The notes: generated by a model not told the origin, from the sequence alone. Shown: positions 44,752-54,120, counted from the stretch's first letter. The stretch: DNA of 64,000 bases from Bifidobacterium tsurumiense (GCF_000741765.1 NZ_JGZU01000003.1:124001-188000), one strand, 5' to 3'. Made by a program: numbers and translations.

Positions 44752-46653
44752 CTAGTCCAAGTGTGCAGAGGCAGCATCGCTGTCTGTTGCGATATCCGCC
44801 ACAACGGGAACGATCATGGGCTTGCGATGCAGCTGTCGAGCCACCCAGCTACCCAAAGTGCGGCGCATCAGCTGCTGCAACTTGTAGGTATCTCGGGTGC
44901 CTTGCATCATGGCATCCTGCAACTGCTCGACGATTTGGTGGCGAACCTTTTCAAATTCGCTTTCGTCCTCAGCCACTGCATTGAGATAGATCTTCGGTCC
45001 GGAGATCACATCGGCATGGTCGGTATCCACCACGACGAAGCTGGATACGAAGCCCTCGGTGCCGAGAATACGACGCTTTTCCAGCTCGTCTTCTGTCAAC
45101 TCGCCAACCGAATCGCCATCGACATACACATAGCCGCAGGGTACGGAACCGACAACGGCCGCCTTGCCGTGGTAGAGATCCACGACATCGCCATCCTCGG
45201 CAAGCACCACATTGCCCGGCTCGACTCCGGTCTTGACTGCAATCAGGCCATTGGCCACCAAATGGCGGTTCTCACCGTGGATTGGCATGGCGCACTTCGG
45301 CTTGACGATGTTGTACAAGTAGAGCAATTCGCCTTCGTTGCAGTGTCCGGAAACATGGATCGCCGCATTGTCTTTGTTGATAACGCGGGCACCCAACTGC
45401 ACCAACTTGTTGATGATCTTGTACACGCCGTGCTCATTTCCGGGGATCAACGAACTGGCCAAAATCACGGTATCGAATTCGTTGATGCTGATATCGCGAT
45501 GGTTGCCATCGGCGATTCGTCCCAAAGCAGCCATGGGCTCACCCTGAGAACCCGTGCACATGTAGACGATCTTGTCATCCTGAATATCGTGGGACTGCTT
45601 CAAATCCACCACGGTGCCCTCAGGAATATGCAAATATCCCATATCGGCGGCAATGGACATATTGCGCACCATGGAACGACCGACGAATACGACTTTTCTG
45701 CCATATTTATGTGCTGCGTCAACCACCTGCTGCACGCGATGCACATGGCTTGAGAAGCTGGCCACGATGATCTTGCGATTGGCTTCGGCAAAAGCACGAT
45801 CCAAAGCCGGACCGATGGTGGTTTCAGGCTTTACGAAGCCAGGAACCTCGGCATTGGTGGAATCAGCCATCAACAGATCGATGCCCTGCTCTCCCAATTT
45901 GCCGAACTCGACCAAATCGGTGATGCGGTGATCCAGTGGGAGCTGGTCAAGCTTGATATCGCCGGTATCGATGATGGTGCCAGCTGGTGTCTTCACACAC
46001 ACTGCCAAGGCATCCGGAATCGAGTGAGTGACATTGATGAACTCAAGATTGAACGGACCAGCCTTGAGCTTTTCGCGACCACGGACCTCGACCTTGGTCG
46101 GATTGATATGGTGTTCCTTGCACTTGGCATCAACAAATGCCAAGGTGAGCTTGGACCCGATCAATGGGATGTCAGGACGCAGCTTCAGCAGATACGGAAC
46201 GCCGCCGATATGGTCCTCATGACCGTGGGTGAGCACCAATGCCTCAACCTTGTCAAGACGGTCCTTGATGTAGTGGAAATCAGGCAGAATCAAATCGACG
46301 CCCGGCTGCTCCTCTTCAGGGAACAGCACACCGCAGTCAATGAGCAGAATGTGTCCGTTGTATTCGATCACATTCATATTGCGTCCGATTTCGCCCAAAC
46401 CACCCAAAGGAACGATACGCATCGATCCCTTGCGGTATTTAGGAGGCGCAATCAAGCCATTGACCTGAGTGGCGACATTGTCTTGCTTCTGCGAACGAGA
46501 ACGACGCTTCGCCGTCGACTTGTTTGACGGGGATTTTGAAGCTTCCGCCTCGGAGCGCGCGGATCCTCTTCTTGCAGTGGATTCGCGATTGCGCGTTGAA
46601 GTGGCGCGGCTACCGCGCTTGCGAGTTGTTTTATGTTCTTGTTCAGTTGCCAT
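44752..46653 (-). CDS. rnj: Ribonuclease J
   Basis: 633 residues from the ATG at 46653; an earlier ATG at 46695 is possible, neither having a strong ribosome site. A basic Lys/Arg/Ser-rich N-terminal tail (about 60 residues) precedes the metallo-beta-lactamase/beta-CASP core, with 'VLTHGHEDHIGGVPYLL', 'DTGDIKLDQ', the beta-CASP 'MCTGSQGEPMAAL', and 'HVSGHCNEGELLYL'. It is a 5'-3' exo- and endoribonuclease for RNA maturation and decay. It follows dapA closely in the same direction, the usual actinobacterial dapA-rnj order. Confidence 0.95.
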   Translation of the reverse strand: MATEQEHKTTRKRGSRATSTRNRESTARRGSARSEAEASKSPSNKSTAKRRSRSQKQDNVATQVNGLIAPPKYRKGSMRIVPLGGLGEIGRNMNVIEYNGHILLIDCGVLFPEEEQPGVDLILPDFHYIKDRLDKVEALVLTHGHEDHIGGVPYLLKLRPDIPLIGSKLTLAFVDAKCKEHHINPTKVEVRGREKLKAGPFNLEFINVTHSIPDALAVCVKTPAGTIIDTGDIKLDQLPLDHRITDLVEFGKLGEQGIDLLMADSTNAEVPGFVKPETTIGPALDRAFAEANRKIIVASFSSHVHRVQQVVDAAHKYGRKVVFVGRSMVRNMSIAADMGYLHIPEGTVVDLKQSHDIQDDKIVYMCTGSQGEPMAALGRIADGNHRDISINEFDTVILASSLIPGNEHGVYKIINKLVQLGARVINKDNAAIHVSGHCNEGELLYLYNIVKPKCAMPIHGENRHLVANGLIAVKTGVEPGNVVLAEDGDVVDLYHGKAAVVGSVPCGYVYVDGDSVGELTEDELEKRRILGTEGFVSSFVVVDTDHADVISGPKIYLNAVAEDESEFEKVRHQIVEQLQDAMMQGTRDTYKLQQLMRRTLGSWVARQLHRKPMIVPVVADIATDSDAASAHLD

Positions 46654-46710
46654 TCTTGGTTGGGTTTCTATTACTAAGTGCCCGTACCTATGCACGGGCG
46701 AGGAATTCGT

Positions 46711-47616
46711 TTAGAGTAGACCGGAATCTGCCATGCCCTGGCGAACGCGATCGAATTCATCCGTCCCGGGGCCCACATTGGGAAGCCTCATGGTGGTGTC
46801 GTCCAACAAACCGCGCACATGCAATGACGCCTTGGCCATAACAGCCTGGAAACCGTTGCCGTTCATCGCTTCCACAAGCGGAGCCAGACGAACTGCTTCA
46901 CGCTGTGCGGAATGAATATCACCAGCGTCAAATGACTGCGCCAGATGTTGCATAGGGCCGGCTGCGACGTGCGCGATGACTGAGATTATACCTGCCGCAC
47001 CTACGGAAAGGAATGGCAAGAATAGGCCGTCATCTCCTGAATACCAAGTCAATCCGGTTTCCATACGCTTACGCACAGCGCCCGCGATATCACCGGTGGC
47101 ATCCTTCACTGCAGTCACATGTTCCAGTTCTGCCATGCGGCGATAGGTCTCAAGCTGAATATGCAGACCTGTGCGTCCGGGAACATCATAGATAATAATC
47201 GGCTTGTCCGCTGAGGAATTCACTGCCTGATAGTGACGGAACACACCCTCCTGCGATGGCCGCGAATAATAGGGTGCCACCACGAGCACCGCATCGGCTC
47301 CCGCCTCTTGGGTCTGCTCGACCATGCGCACGGTATGCGCTGTGTCATTGGAACCCGCGCCGGAGATAACGGGAACGTCCACCACGTCCTTGACTGCGCG
47401 CACCAGTTCGACCTTTTCATCCATATGGGTTACTGGTGATTCTCCGGTGGTTCCATTGACCACAATGCCGTCGGCTCCATCGCTCACCAACTGCTTGGCG
47501 ATGCGTTGCGCACTGTCATAATCGACAGAACCGTCTGCATGCATCGGTGTGATCATTGCAGGCAAAATTCGCCCAAAAGGTGCAGGATCAAGAAGATGCA
47601 TAGCATTGTCACTCAT
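46711..47616 (-). CDS. dapA: 4-hydroxy-tetrahydrodipicolinate synthase
   Basis: 301 residues, an (alpha/beta)8 aldolase. 'VVNGTTGESPVTHMDEK' is the substrate/regulatory region, 'PIIIYDVPGRTGLHI' carries the catalytic Tyr, and the Schiff-base Lys lies in 'HVTAVKDATGDI'. It condenses pyruvate with aspartate semialdehyde, the first step of the lysine/diaminopimelate branch. It leads the operon with rnj. dapB, often adjacent in relatives, is here about 4.3 kb upstream, with the gluconate genes in between. Confidence 0.96.
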   Translation of the reverse strand: MSDNAMHLLDPAPFGRILPAMITPMHADGSVDYDSAQRIAKQLVSDGADGIVVNGTTGESPVTHMDEKVELVRAVKDVVDVPVISGAGSNDTAHTVRMVEQTQEAGADAVLVVAPYYSRPSQEGVFRHYQAVNSSADKPIIIYDVPGRTGLHIQLETYRRMAELEHVTAVKDATGDIAGAVRKRMETGLTWYSGDDGLFLPFLSVGAAGIISVIAHVAAGPMQHLAQSFDAGDIHSAQREAVRLAPLVEAMNGNGFQAVMAKASLHVRGLLDDTTMRLPNVGPGTDEFDRVRQGMADSGLL

Positions 47617-47709
47617 AGCAATAACCGTACTTGCGGGGTGGGACGCGGAATTGCGCTATTCCACATTTCAGCCCTGCCATCCTGAGCTCAAGCGCAAATG
47701 TGCATGACA

Positions 47710-47749
47710 AGAGGCTCGCATTCGCAAGATTTGAAGAATGCGAGCCTCT
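47710..47749 (-). terminator. Terminator of the gluconate operon
   Basis: 14-base arms AGAGGCTCGCATTC (47710-47723) and GAATGCGAGCCTCT (47736-47749), 12-base loop, 33 bases after the gnd stop and before the dapA start. Confidence 0.8.
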
Positions 47750-47781
47750 GGGCAAGAGTAAGTCATCCAATGCTGTTGTAA

Positions 47782-48660
47782 CTATTCATGCGTGACGGCA
47801 TGACCGCCGAACTGATTGCGCAATGCCGCCACAACCTTCATCGTGTTCGGATCGCCTATCTGCGAAGATTGACGAGCAAATAGAGAAGCAGCTGTCACTG
47901 GAAGCGGGATGCCCATATGCAATGCTGTTTCCACCATCCACTTAGCCTCGCCGGATTCCTGGGCATTGCCGGCGATATGGCACAGACCCTCGTCATCTTC
48001 CAAAGCACGCACCAAAAGATCAAGCAGCCATGAGCGGATGACACTGCCCTCTCTCCATGAATCGAAAACATCATGGGGGTTGTCCACTAATTCGGAGGAT
48101 TCCAACATGGAATACCCTTCGCCCAAAGCCTGCATCATGCCATATTCGATGCCGTTATGCACCATTTTGGTGAAATGGCCGGCGCCGACAGGACCTGCGT
48201 GCACGAGCCCGCTATCCCCCTGCGGCTTCAAGGTCTGGAGCGCCGGGAGCAGTCGCTCATAATCCTGTTGCGTCCCTCCAACCATCAAGGCATAGCCATT
48301 TTCACGACCCCATACGCCACCGGAAGTGCCGACATCCATAAAACCGATCTGATGTTCCGCAAGCAACTTGGCATGGCGCTGATCATCGGTGAATTTCGTA
48401 TTGCCACCATCGACAACAAGATCGCCCTCGTCCAACAACTGCGCAAGGCGTTCGACGGTATCGTCAGTCGGTTTTCCTGCCGGAACCATCAACCAAATAA
48501 CACGTGGGGCTTCAAGAGCTTCAATCAACGCCTCCAAGGATTCCACATCGCGACCCGACTGTGGCGAAAGATCAAAACCTATTACCGTGTGGCCGCCTTC
48601 ACGCAGTCGAGCCACCATATTGGCGCCCATTTTTCCCAATCCGATCATGCCCAATTGCAT
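47782..48660 (-). CDS. gnd: 6-phosphogluconate dehydrogenase, short (decarboxylating, probably NAD-dependent) type
   Basis: 292 residues, against about 470 for the long dimeric form. The Rossmann motif is 'MIGLGKMGANMVARL'; the substrate motif is 'DVGTSGGVWGRENGYALMVGG' and the catalytic Lys lies in 'GPVGAGHFTKMVHNGIEYGMMQA'. The acidic residue after the second beta-strand ('GFDLSP') suggests NAD rather than NADP preference. It converts 6-phosphogluconate to ribulose-5-phosphate and CO2. GGAGG at 7-base spacing. It is the last gene of the gntP-gntK-gnd cassette. Confidence 0.93.
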   Translation of the reverse strand: MQLGMIGLGKMGANMVARLREGGHTVIGFDLSPQSGRDVESLEALIEALEAPRVIWLMVPAGKPTDDTVERLAQLLDEGDLVVDGGNTKFTDDQRHAKLLAEHQIGFMDVGTSGGVWGRENGYALMVGGTQQDYERLLPALQTLKPQGDSGLVHAGPVGAGHFTKMVHNGIEYGMMQALGEGYSMLESSELVDNPHDVFDSWREGSVIRSWLLDLLVRALEDDEGLCHIAGNAQESGEAKWMVETALHMGIPLPVTAASLFARQSSQIGDPNTMKVVAALRNQFGGHAVTHE

Positions 48661-48804
48661 TTTCGTTCCTCCGAATTCCTATCTTTGCAATGTTTTGTAT
48701 GCAGTGCAGTTTTTACTTCATCGAATCAGCACGGCTCAGGCTTGCCAGCAACATGCATCTGTGCAGTCTTGCCATTTGCCTCAATCATGCTTTGAATTGA
48801 CACT

Positions 48805-49380
48805 TCAGTCGTGCAAACCAAGTGCCGCGATTATGGCATCGGCCTCTTGTTCAGGCGTGCCGCCTTCATTGAGATCCACGTCCAAATGCACTTCGTCTTC
48901 AGACGGCGGTTCCAGAATTGCGAACTGTGAATCCAACATATCCGCTTTCATGAAATGGCCTTGACGTGCTGACAAACGCTTCTGCACGGTGTCGTAATCG
49001 CCGTCCATATATACGAAAACCACTCCAGGCATGCGCAGCTTATCGCGATACACGCGCTTCAAAGCCGAACAAGTCACGGTTCCGGGCGCTCCGCGCTCAA
49101 TATGATCCTTGATCCATGCGGCTATCTGGTCGAGCCAACCCCAACGATCCTCATCAGTCAAAGGAATGCCTCGGGACATTTTGTCGATATTGGCTTGTGG
49201 ATGGAAGTCATCGGCTTCGGCGCTCTCCCACCCAAGGCGCTCGGCTATCTGCGTGCTCACCGTGGTTTTCCCGCAGCCGCATACTCCCATGATGACGGTG
49301 ATTGGAACTGCCTGGTCAAAATATCCTTCCGGAACAGTTGAAGTAACGCGAACCGGCGAGGTTGTGGTTGTGCTAGTCAT
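48805..49380 (-). CDS. gntK: Gluconokinase
   Basis: 191 residues from the ATG at 49380. P-loop 'IMGVCGCGKTTVSTQIAERLG', then 'ADDFHPQANIDKMSRGIPLTDEDRWGWL', the hallmark of GntK-type kinases, and 'VTCSALKRVYRDKLR'. It phosphorylates gluconate with ATP to 6-phosphogluconate. It is extended at the N-terminus by about 30 residues rich in Thr. Directly downstream of gntP. Confidence 0.94.
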   Translation of the reverse strand: MTSTTTTSPVRVTSTVPEGYFDQAVPITVIMGVCGCGKTTVSTQIAERLGWESAEADDFHPQANIDKMSRGIPLTDEDRWGWLDQIAAWIKDHIERGAPGTVTCSALKRVYRDKLRMPGVVFVYMDGDYDTVQKRLSARQGHFMKADMLDSQFAILEPPSEDEVHLDVDLNEGGTPEQEADAIIAALGLHD

Positions 49381-49443
49381 TTCGTCTCTTTCTATATCAG
49401 TAAGTAATGCGTTCATTGCGAAATACGTATGCGATTGAGGGCT

Positions 49444-50856
49444 TTAGGCTATGGGCACGAAAATGCTCGTCACCATGACCAAGGCCAGAACAACGACGGA
49501 AAGCAGGCATTCAAGAACCGTCCATGTGGAGAAGGTCTCCCCCACTTCCAGTCCGAAGTATTCCTTGATAAGCCAGAATCCAGCGTCATTGACATGGGAC
49601 AGGAATATGGAACCGGCACCAATGGCCAAGACCAACAGCGAGATGGCCGCTGGCTGCGCATTCATGGCATCCATAACCGGTTGCAGAATACCGGCTGTGG
49701 TGATGATTGCAACGGTTGCCGAACCGGTGGCAACGCGGATGAAGGCTGCAATCAACCAAGCCAGAAGGAAGATGGAGATGCTGGAATTCTCAACGAATGA
49801 ACCGATGACATCACCGATTCCGGTATCAACCAGCACGCCCTTGTAGCCGCCACCTGCGCCCACAATGAGCAGGATGCCGGCAATCGGAGGCAAAGCTGCC
49901 TTCAAAGAAGCATTCACCGTGGAGAATGGCGTATGGGTTGCTGCACCCAGACTGAACATTGCGAAAAGCACAGCAACAAGCAGTGCGATGCTGGGTTGAC
50001 CCAAGAAGGTGAGGATCTGCGCATATATCGCCTGCGATGAAGCCTGCTCAGGCGCGACTATCTGGAAAATGGCATTGCCCAGCATAAGAATTGCAGGCAT
50101 AAGAATGCATAGCACCGAAAGCCAGAATGGAGGCAGTGACTTACCTTCGGCATCGCCGTCATTTTCTGATGTCATGCCATTGTCAGGAGCCTGAACCGGC
50201 ACCCACTTCGCCGCTATGGCCGAGAATGCAGGACCCACAATGATTACGGTGGCCACGGCAATCGGGATGCCGAACATCATGGTGATGCCGACATTGGCAT
50301 TGCTGAATGAGCTCAATGCCGCGAGCGGACCGGGCTGAGGCGGCACGCAGGCATGCATAACCGAAAGACCTGCAAGCGTTGGTATCGCCACGCGCATAAG
50401 AGGCAGATTGGCGCGGCGTGAAATCAGCAGAATCACCGGCACCAGGACCACAAGACCCACTTCGAAGAACATGGGCAGGCCGATAAGCGCACCAATAAGC
50501 GCCATGGTCCATGGGATCATCGCCGGCGAGGATTTGGCCAACAAGGTGTTGACGACACTATCGGCCGCGCCAGTATCCATAAGCACGCGCCCCAGCATGG
50601 CTCCTAAACCGACAAGAATGCCGACACTCGCCATCGTGGAACCGAATGATTCCCCGAAGCTCTTCACGGTATCGACAGGGCCGAAACCGGAACCGATGCC
50701 CACCACCAGTGAGGAAATGAGCAAGGACACGAAGGGATTGAGCTTGGCTACCGTCACCAACGCAATGAGGACGATAATGCTTGCCGCCACGCTGAATCCG
50801 AGTTGCATGGTATTCAATTGCACACTGCTTTGTGCAAGCGTCATTACTGTGTTCAT
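49444..50856 (-). CDS. gntP: Gluconate permease, GntP family
   Basis: 470 residues, at least twelve hydrophobic segments with the GntP-type 'FGESFGSTMASVGILVGLGAMLGRVLMDTG' and a conserved 'GSATVAIITTAGIL'. It imports gluconate by proton symport. A charged cytoplasmic loop lies mid-protein ('PDNGMTSENDGDAEGKSLPP'). The start at 50856 has only a weak GAAGAGA site, within the 11-bp inverted repeat that may be an operator. It is divergent from the GntR regulator gene. Confidence 0.93.
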   Translation of the reverse strand: MNTVMTLAQSSVQLNTMQLGFSVAASIIVLIALVTVAKLNPFVSLLISSLVVGIGSGFGPVDTVKSFGESFGSTMASVGILVGLGAMLGRVLMDTGAADSVVNTLLAKSSPAMIPWTMALIGALIGLPMFFEVGLVVLVPVILLISRRANLPLMRVAIPTLAGLSVMHACVPPQPGPLAALSSFSNANVGITMMFGIPIAVATVIIVGPAFSAIAAKWVPVQAPDNGMTSENDGDAEGKSLPPFWLSVLCILMPAILMLGNAIFQIVAPEQASSQAIYAQILTFLGQPSIALLVAVLFAMFSLGAATHTPFSTVNASLKAALPPIAGILLIVGAGGGYKGVLVDTGIGDVIGSFVENSSISIFLLAWLIAAFIRVATGSATVAIITTAGILQPVMDAMNAQPAAISLLVLAIGAGSIFLSHVNDAGFWLIKEYFGLEVGETFSTWTVLECLLSVVVLALVMVTSIFVPIA

Positions 50857-50857
50857 A

Positions 50858-50991
50858 CGTATTCTCTTCGCTGAGTTTTGTATGCCATATAAAAATATGG
50901 CATTTATTTTGTACGTTTAATAAGAGAATACGGCATGGTTATGGAATACGCAATACAATAATCAAGGCGTGTCGCAATATGTATGCCATAA
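50858..50991. promoter_or_regulatory. Nested inverted repeats between gntP and the GntR gene
   Basis: Outer pair CGTATTCTCTT (50858-50868) with AAGAGAATACG (50922-50932). Within it lies the inner pair ATGCCATAT (50882-50890) with ATATGGCAT (50895-50903) around AAAA. A third copy of the half-site TATGCCATA occurs at 50982-50990. Probably the operators of the adjacent GntR-type regulator. Confidence 0.7.
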
Positions 50992-51788
50992 TAGAAATAT
51001 CAATTCATACTTTTGATGAAATGACGGCAGACGAGATGACACTTCGCAATGTTGCACAAACAGGATCCCCGAGTTTGCAATCCCATAGGAACGCCGACGA
51101 GGACTCTTTGCATAATCGGCTGCTCAACGAGTGGGGCACGGCAATTGTGAACGGTGACATTCCCACGGGCGAGCGCATGCCCGAACCAAGCGCTGAGTTG
51201 GGCAATCCCTCGAGAACGGTGACCAGAGAGGTCACACGTGTTTTGGAATATATGGGTCTGGTCAGCGTAAAGCGCAAAGCGGGAGCCACCGTGAATCCAC
51301 CCGAAGATTGGAATCTTTTCGACCCTCAGGTGATTGCATGGCGACTGCGCGGGCCGAATCGTGCAGCCGTTCTTCACGAGCTCTCAGAACTGCGCAATGC
51401 CGTTGAGCCAACTGCCGCACGTCTGGCGGCGCAAAGGTCGCAAGGTCAGGATTGGTCAGCATTGACCGAAGCCGCCATTGATATGGTCGCCCACTCCCAT
51501 GAGGCCAATGGCGCGGAATATCTTGATGCCGATATGCGTTTCCATACTGCGCTGCTCAACGCTTCTGGCAATAGCATGTTCATAGCACTCGGCGGAGTTA
51601 TTACCTCTACTTTGCAAGGTCGCACCGAGCATGAGCTTATGCCGGCCATAGCCGACCCTCAGGCTCTGCGCCTGCATGGAGATGTTGCTGCATACATCCG
51701 CCAAGGCAATGCACAGGCGGCACAAGCCGCGATGCGCGCAATCGTTGACGAGTCAGAAGACGCTATCGCACAACTGACCCGTCAGTGA
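50979..51788 (+). CDS. GntR-family (FadR subfamily) regulator of the gluconate genes
   Basis: 269 residues if started at 50979; ATGs at 51021 and 51036 are alternatives and no site is decisive. Winged helix: 'LHNRLLNEWGTAIVNGDIPTGERMP...NPSRTVTREVTRVLEYMGLVSVKRKAGATV'. The C-terminal FCD ligand domain has the metal-site pattern 'LRNAVEPTAARLAA', 'DADMRFHTALLNASGN' and 'LHGDVAAYIRQGN'. It is divergent from gntP across a gap carrying nested inverted repeats. It most likely represses gntP-gntK-gnd and responds to gluconate or 6-phosphogluconate. Confidence 0.9.
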   Translation: MYAIIEISIHTFDEMTADEMTLRNVAQTGSPSLQSHRNADEDSLHNRLLNEWGTAIVNGDIPTGERMPEPSAELGNPSRTVTREVTRVLEYMGLVSVKRKAGATVNPPEDWNLFDPQVIAWRLRGPNRAAVLHELSELRNAVEPTAARLAAQRSQGQDWSALTEAAIDMVAHSHEANGAEYLDADMRFHTALLNASGNSMFIALGGVITSTLQGRTEHELMPAIADPQALRLHGDVAAYIRQGNAQAAQAAMRAIVDESEDAIAQLTRQ

Positions 51789-51873
51789 GTAACTGCCCTG
51801 GGCGTAGCGCCTTCCAAGCTCGGCTGCACGCCGCCAAGGTTCGGGACTATGCCGCTGAAATGAAGTGAGAATC

Positions 51874-52626
51874 TCACAGATCCAAGAATGCGTCCAACCC
51901 AACGGTAAGTCCCGCATGGCCGCCGCCAGCAAGCGTGCGCACTGCAAGGAGCACTCCCGGCATAAAGGATATGCGATCAAAGCTGTCAGCGCGGATGCTG
52001 AGCTGTTCTCCGGCATTGCCCAGCAGCACTTCCTCATGAGCGTTCAGGCCACGAAGACGGACCGCATGCACATGAACTCCGTCAACAACCTGTCCGCGCG
52101 AGCCTCCGTCACTTTGCGTATTGTCAGGCATAGCTGGCATACCAGCTTCCTGCCGCGCCTGCGCAATTGCTCGGGCAGTGTGCAGAGCGGTTCCGGAAGG
52201 CGCATCGACTTTGTCCGGATGATGCAATTCGATAACCTCGGCGGATTCAAAATACTTGGCGGCTTTGGCGGCAAAATAATCTGCCAGCACTGCCGATATG
52301 GCAAAATTCGGTGCGATGAAAACAGCCTGATCAGCCCTCGGCGCATGCGACAAGGCTTCACGAACCTGTTCGAGCTTGTCATCATCCCAACCGGTTGTGC
52401 CCACAACCACATCAACACCCTGTTCGATAAGAGCCAAGACGTTGCCCAGCGACACAGCGGGAACGGTGAATTCCACAACGACATCAGTGTTATCTTTTGA
52501 GATTTGCTTGATATCGTCACCGGCATCCAGGCTCTCGGTCAACTCCATATCAGAAGCCGAACGAACCGCTTCCACCACATGAGAACCCATACGCCCGCGA
52601 GCGCCAACCACCGCTACTCTGATCAT
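51874..52626 (-). CDS. dapB: 4-hydroxy-tetrahydrodipicolinate reductase
   Basis: 250 residues from the ATG at 52626 (AAGGAG, 5-base spacing); an upstream ATG at 52659 lacks a site. Rossmann 'VAVVGARGRMGSHVVEAV', then 'VVVGTTGWDDDKLEQV' and the substrate motif 'ELHHPDKVDAPSGTALHTA'. It reduces the DapA product with NAD(P)H in lysine/diaminopimelate synthesis. It is convergent with the GntR gene and separated from dapA by the gluconate cassette. Confidence 0.96.
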   Translation of the reverse strand: MIRVAVVGARGRMGSHVVEAVRSASDMELTESLDAGDDIKQISKDNTDVVVEFTVPAVSLGNVLALIEQGVDVVVGTTGWDDDKLEQVREALSHAPRADQAVFIAPNFAISAVLADYFAAKAAKYFESAEVIELHHPDKVDAPSGTALHTARAIAQARQEAGMPAMPDNTQSDGGSRGQVVDGVHVHAVRLRGLNAHEEVLLGNAGEQLSIRADSFDRISFMPGVLLAVRTLAGGGHAGLTVGLDAFLDL

Positions 52627-52867
52627 CACTGCTCCTTGCTGCCATGAACCAATTCTCAATCTAGGTTATCCTGACTCTTCGCCAAACAAGCTCTCATAAT
52701 GCGAGAAAGCGAGTATCACCGCTTCACCGCAGAGGCGCTTTGCCGCGCTTGGCAGTCGATTGCTTACCTAACGCGCGTGTTCACATTGTGGCATCACACT
52801 TGAGGCAAGACGAGTGTCGACCTAGTGTTTTCGCCCACATACCATTCCTGCAAGAGAGAGGAACACC

Positions 52868-53881
52868 GTGGGAAAGGTCACTACATTCGCATCTTGGTTG
52901 ACCAAATGGTTTACCGCAATCGTCATTGTGTGGGCGGTATTCAATTATGTGGTTCCGCAGGCGAGTCTGTGGGGCAAAAGCTATACAGGCTATCTGTTGA
53001 GCATTGTGCTCTTCGGTATGGGTTTGACGCTCTCCTTGGATGATTTTGCCCGCATTCTCAAGCAGCCTCTTATGATCATCCTCGGCACTGTTGCGCACTA
53101 TGTCATCATGCCGTTGATTGCCGTGGTATTGTGCTGGATTTTCCATCTGGATGGCCCTCTGGCCGTAGGTGTGATTCTGGTAGGATGCTGCCCCTCCGGT
53201 ACGTCGTCGAATGTGATGTCATTCCTTTCGCGCGGTGACGTGGCGCTTGACGTGTCAATCGGCATTCTCTCAACGCTGTGCGCACCGTTTATGATTCCGT
53301 TGCTTATGCAATTCCTGGCCAGCCAGTACGTCGAGATTCCGGCCCAGCAATTGTTCCTGACCGCACTCAAGGTCGTGCTGATCCCTGTGGCTCTGGGCGT
53401 TATTTGCCATATGATATTCGGAGAATCGATTGCCAAGGTGACACCATTCTTGCCAATCGTTTCCCAGCTTGCAATATTGCTGATTATCGGCGTGGTCGTT
53501 GCCGTCAATCAAGGCAAGCTCTTCTCACCAGAAACCGCGTTGGCGATTCCAGTGGTGATTCTGCACAATCTCAGCGGATATGGATTGGGATACGGATTCA
53601 GCAAGCTGATGTACAAGGTGTATCCCAAGGGATTCCGCTATGCTCAGCAGAAAGCGATCACCTTCGAAGTCGGCATGCAGGATTCCGCATTGGGCGCGAC
53701 GCTGGCCATGTCGGCATTCGCGGCTTCGCCTATCACCGCCATCCCATCCACATTCTTTAGTGTCTGGCACAATATCTCGGGTTCCATCCTCTCCTCGTGG
53801 TGGAGGAATCACGATGACCGCCACGGTATCGACGCCGAATCCGCAAACGGCGAGCATGGCGAGATGGCGAAGCAGGGTTAA
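52868..53881 (+). CDS. BASS-family (bile acid:sodium symporter-like) transporter
   Basis: 337 residues starting at GTG, with GAGAGGA upstream. Nine or ten hydrophobic segments with BASS features 'VLFGMGLTLSLDDFARILKQP', 'VILVGCCPSGTSSNVMSFLSRGD' and 'ITFEVGMQDSALGATLA'. Family members move bile acids, pantothenate, pyruvate or other organic anions with sodium; the substrate here is not evident. The tail is polar and may be regulatory. It stands alone, divergent from dapB. Confidence 0.92.
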   Translation: MGKVTTFASWLTKWFTAIVIVWAVFNYVVPQASLWGKSYTGYLLSIVLFGMGLTLSLDDFARILKQPLMIILGTVAHYVIMPLIAVVLCWIFHLDGPLAVGVILVGCCPSGTSSNVMSFLSRGDVALDVSIGILSTLCAPFMIPLLMQFLASQYVEIPAQQLFLTALKVVLIPVALGVICHMIFGESIAKVTPFLPIVSQLAILLIIGVVVAVNQGKLFSPETALAIPVVILHNLSGYGLGYGFSKLMYKVYPKGFRYAQQKAITFEVGMQDSALGATLAMSAFAASPITAIPSTFFSVWHNISGSILSSWWRNHDDRHGIDAESANGEHGEMAKQG

Positions 53882-54021
53882 TAGTTTGTTTAGGTTCGGG
53901 CTCGACTGAGGGTATCAAACCAGCCAAATTCGATATTCCTCATCGCCTACTGTGACGACAGCAACGTAACTGCAAACTTGCACAAAGTCGGACGTCCATC
54001 TTTCAGCATTTACCAAAATGA

Positions 54022-54120
54022 TATAATGTTCGACGGTACCTTTGCGGTGTTCAACCGTTTGGATACCCCGACTAGCGGCTGCCTCTCGAGTATTCTGTGC
54101 TCGAGAGGCAGTTTGACTTT
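54022..54120 (+). ncRNA. Candidate small RNA (promoter and terminator pair)
   Basis: A consensus -10 TATAAT (54022-54027) is followed about 85 bases later by a terminator: 12-base arms CTGCCTCTCGAG (54079-54090) and CTCGAGAGGCAG (54100-54111), then TTTGACTTTT. The span has no open frame with a ribosome site. The -35 is poor. A transcript of about 85 bases starting near 54034 is predicted; not matched to any known RNA family by me. Confidence 0.45.
54079..54111 (+). terminator. Intrinsic terminator in the BASS-relB gap
   Basis: Perfect 12-bp stem, 9-base loop, followed by a T-rich tract to 54120. It ends the candidate small RNA; read-through transcripts from the BASS gene would also stop here. 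Confidence 0.85.
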
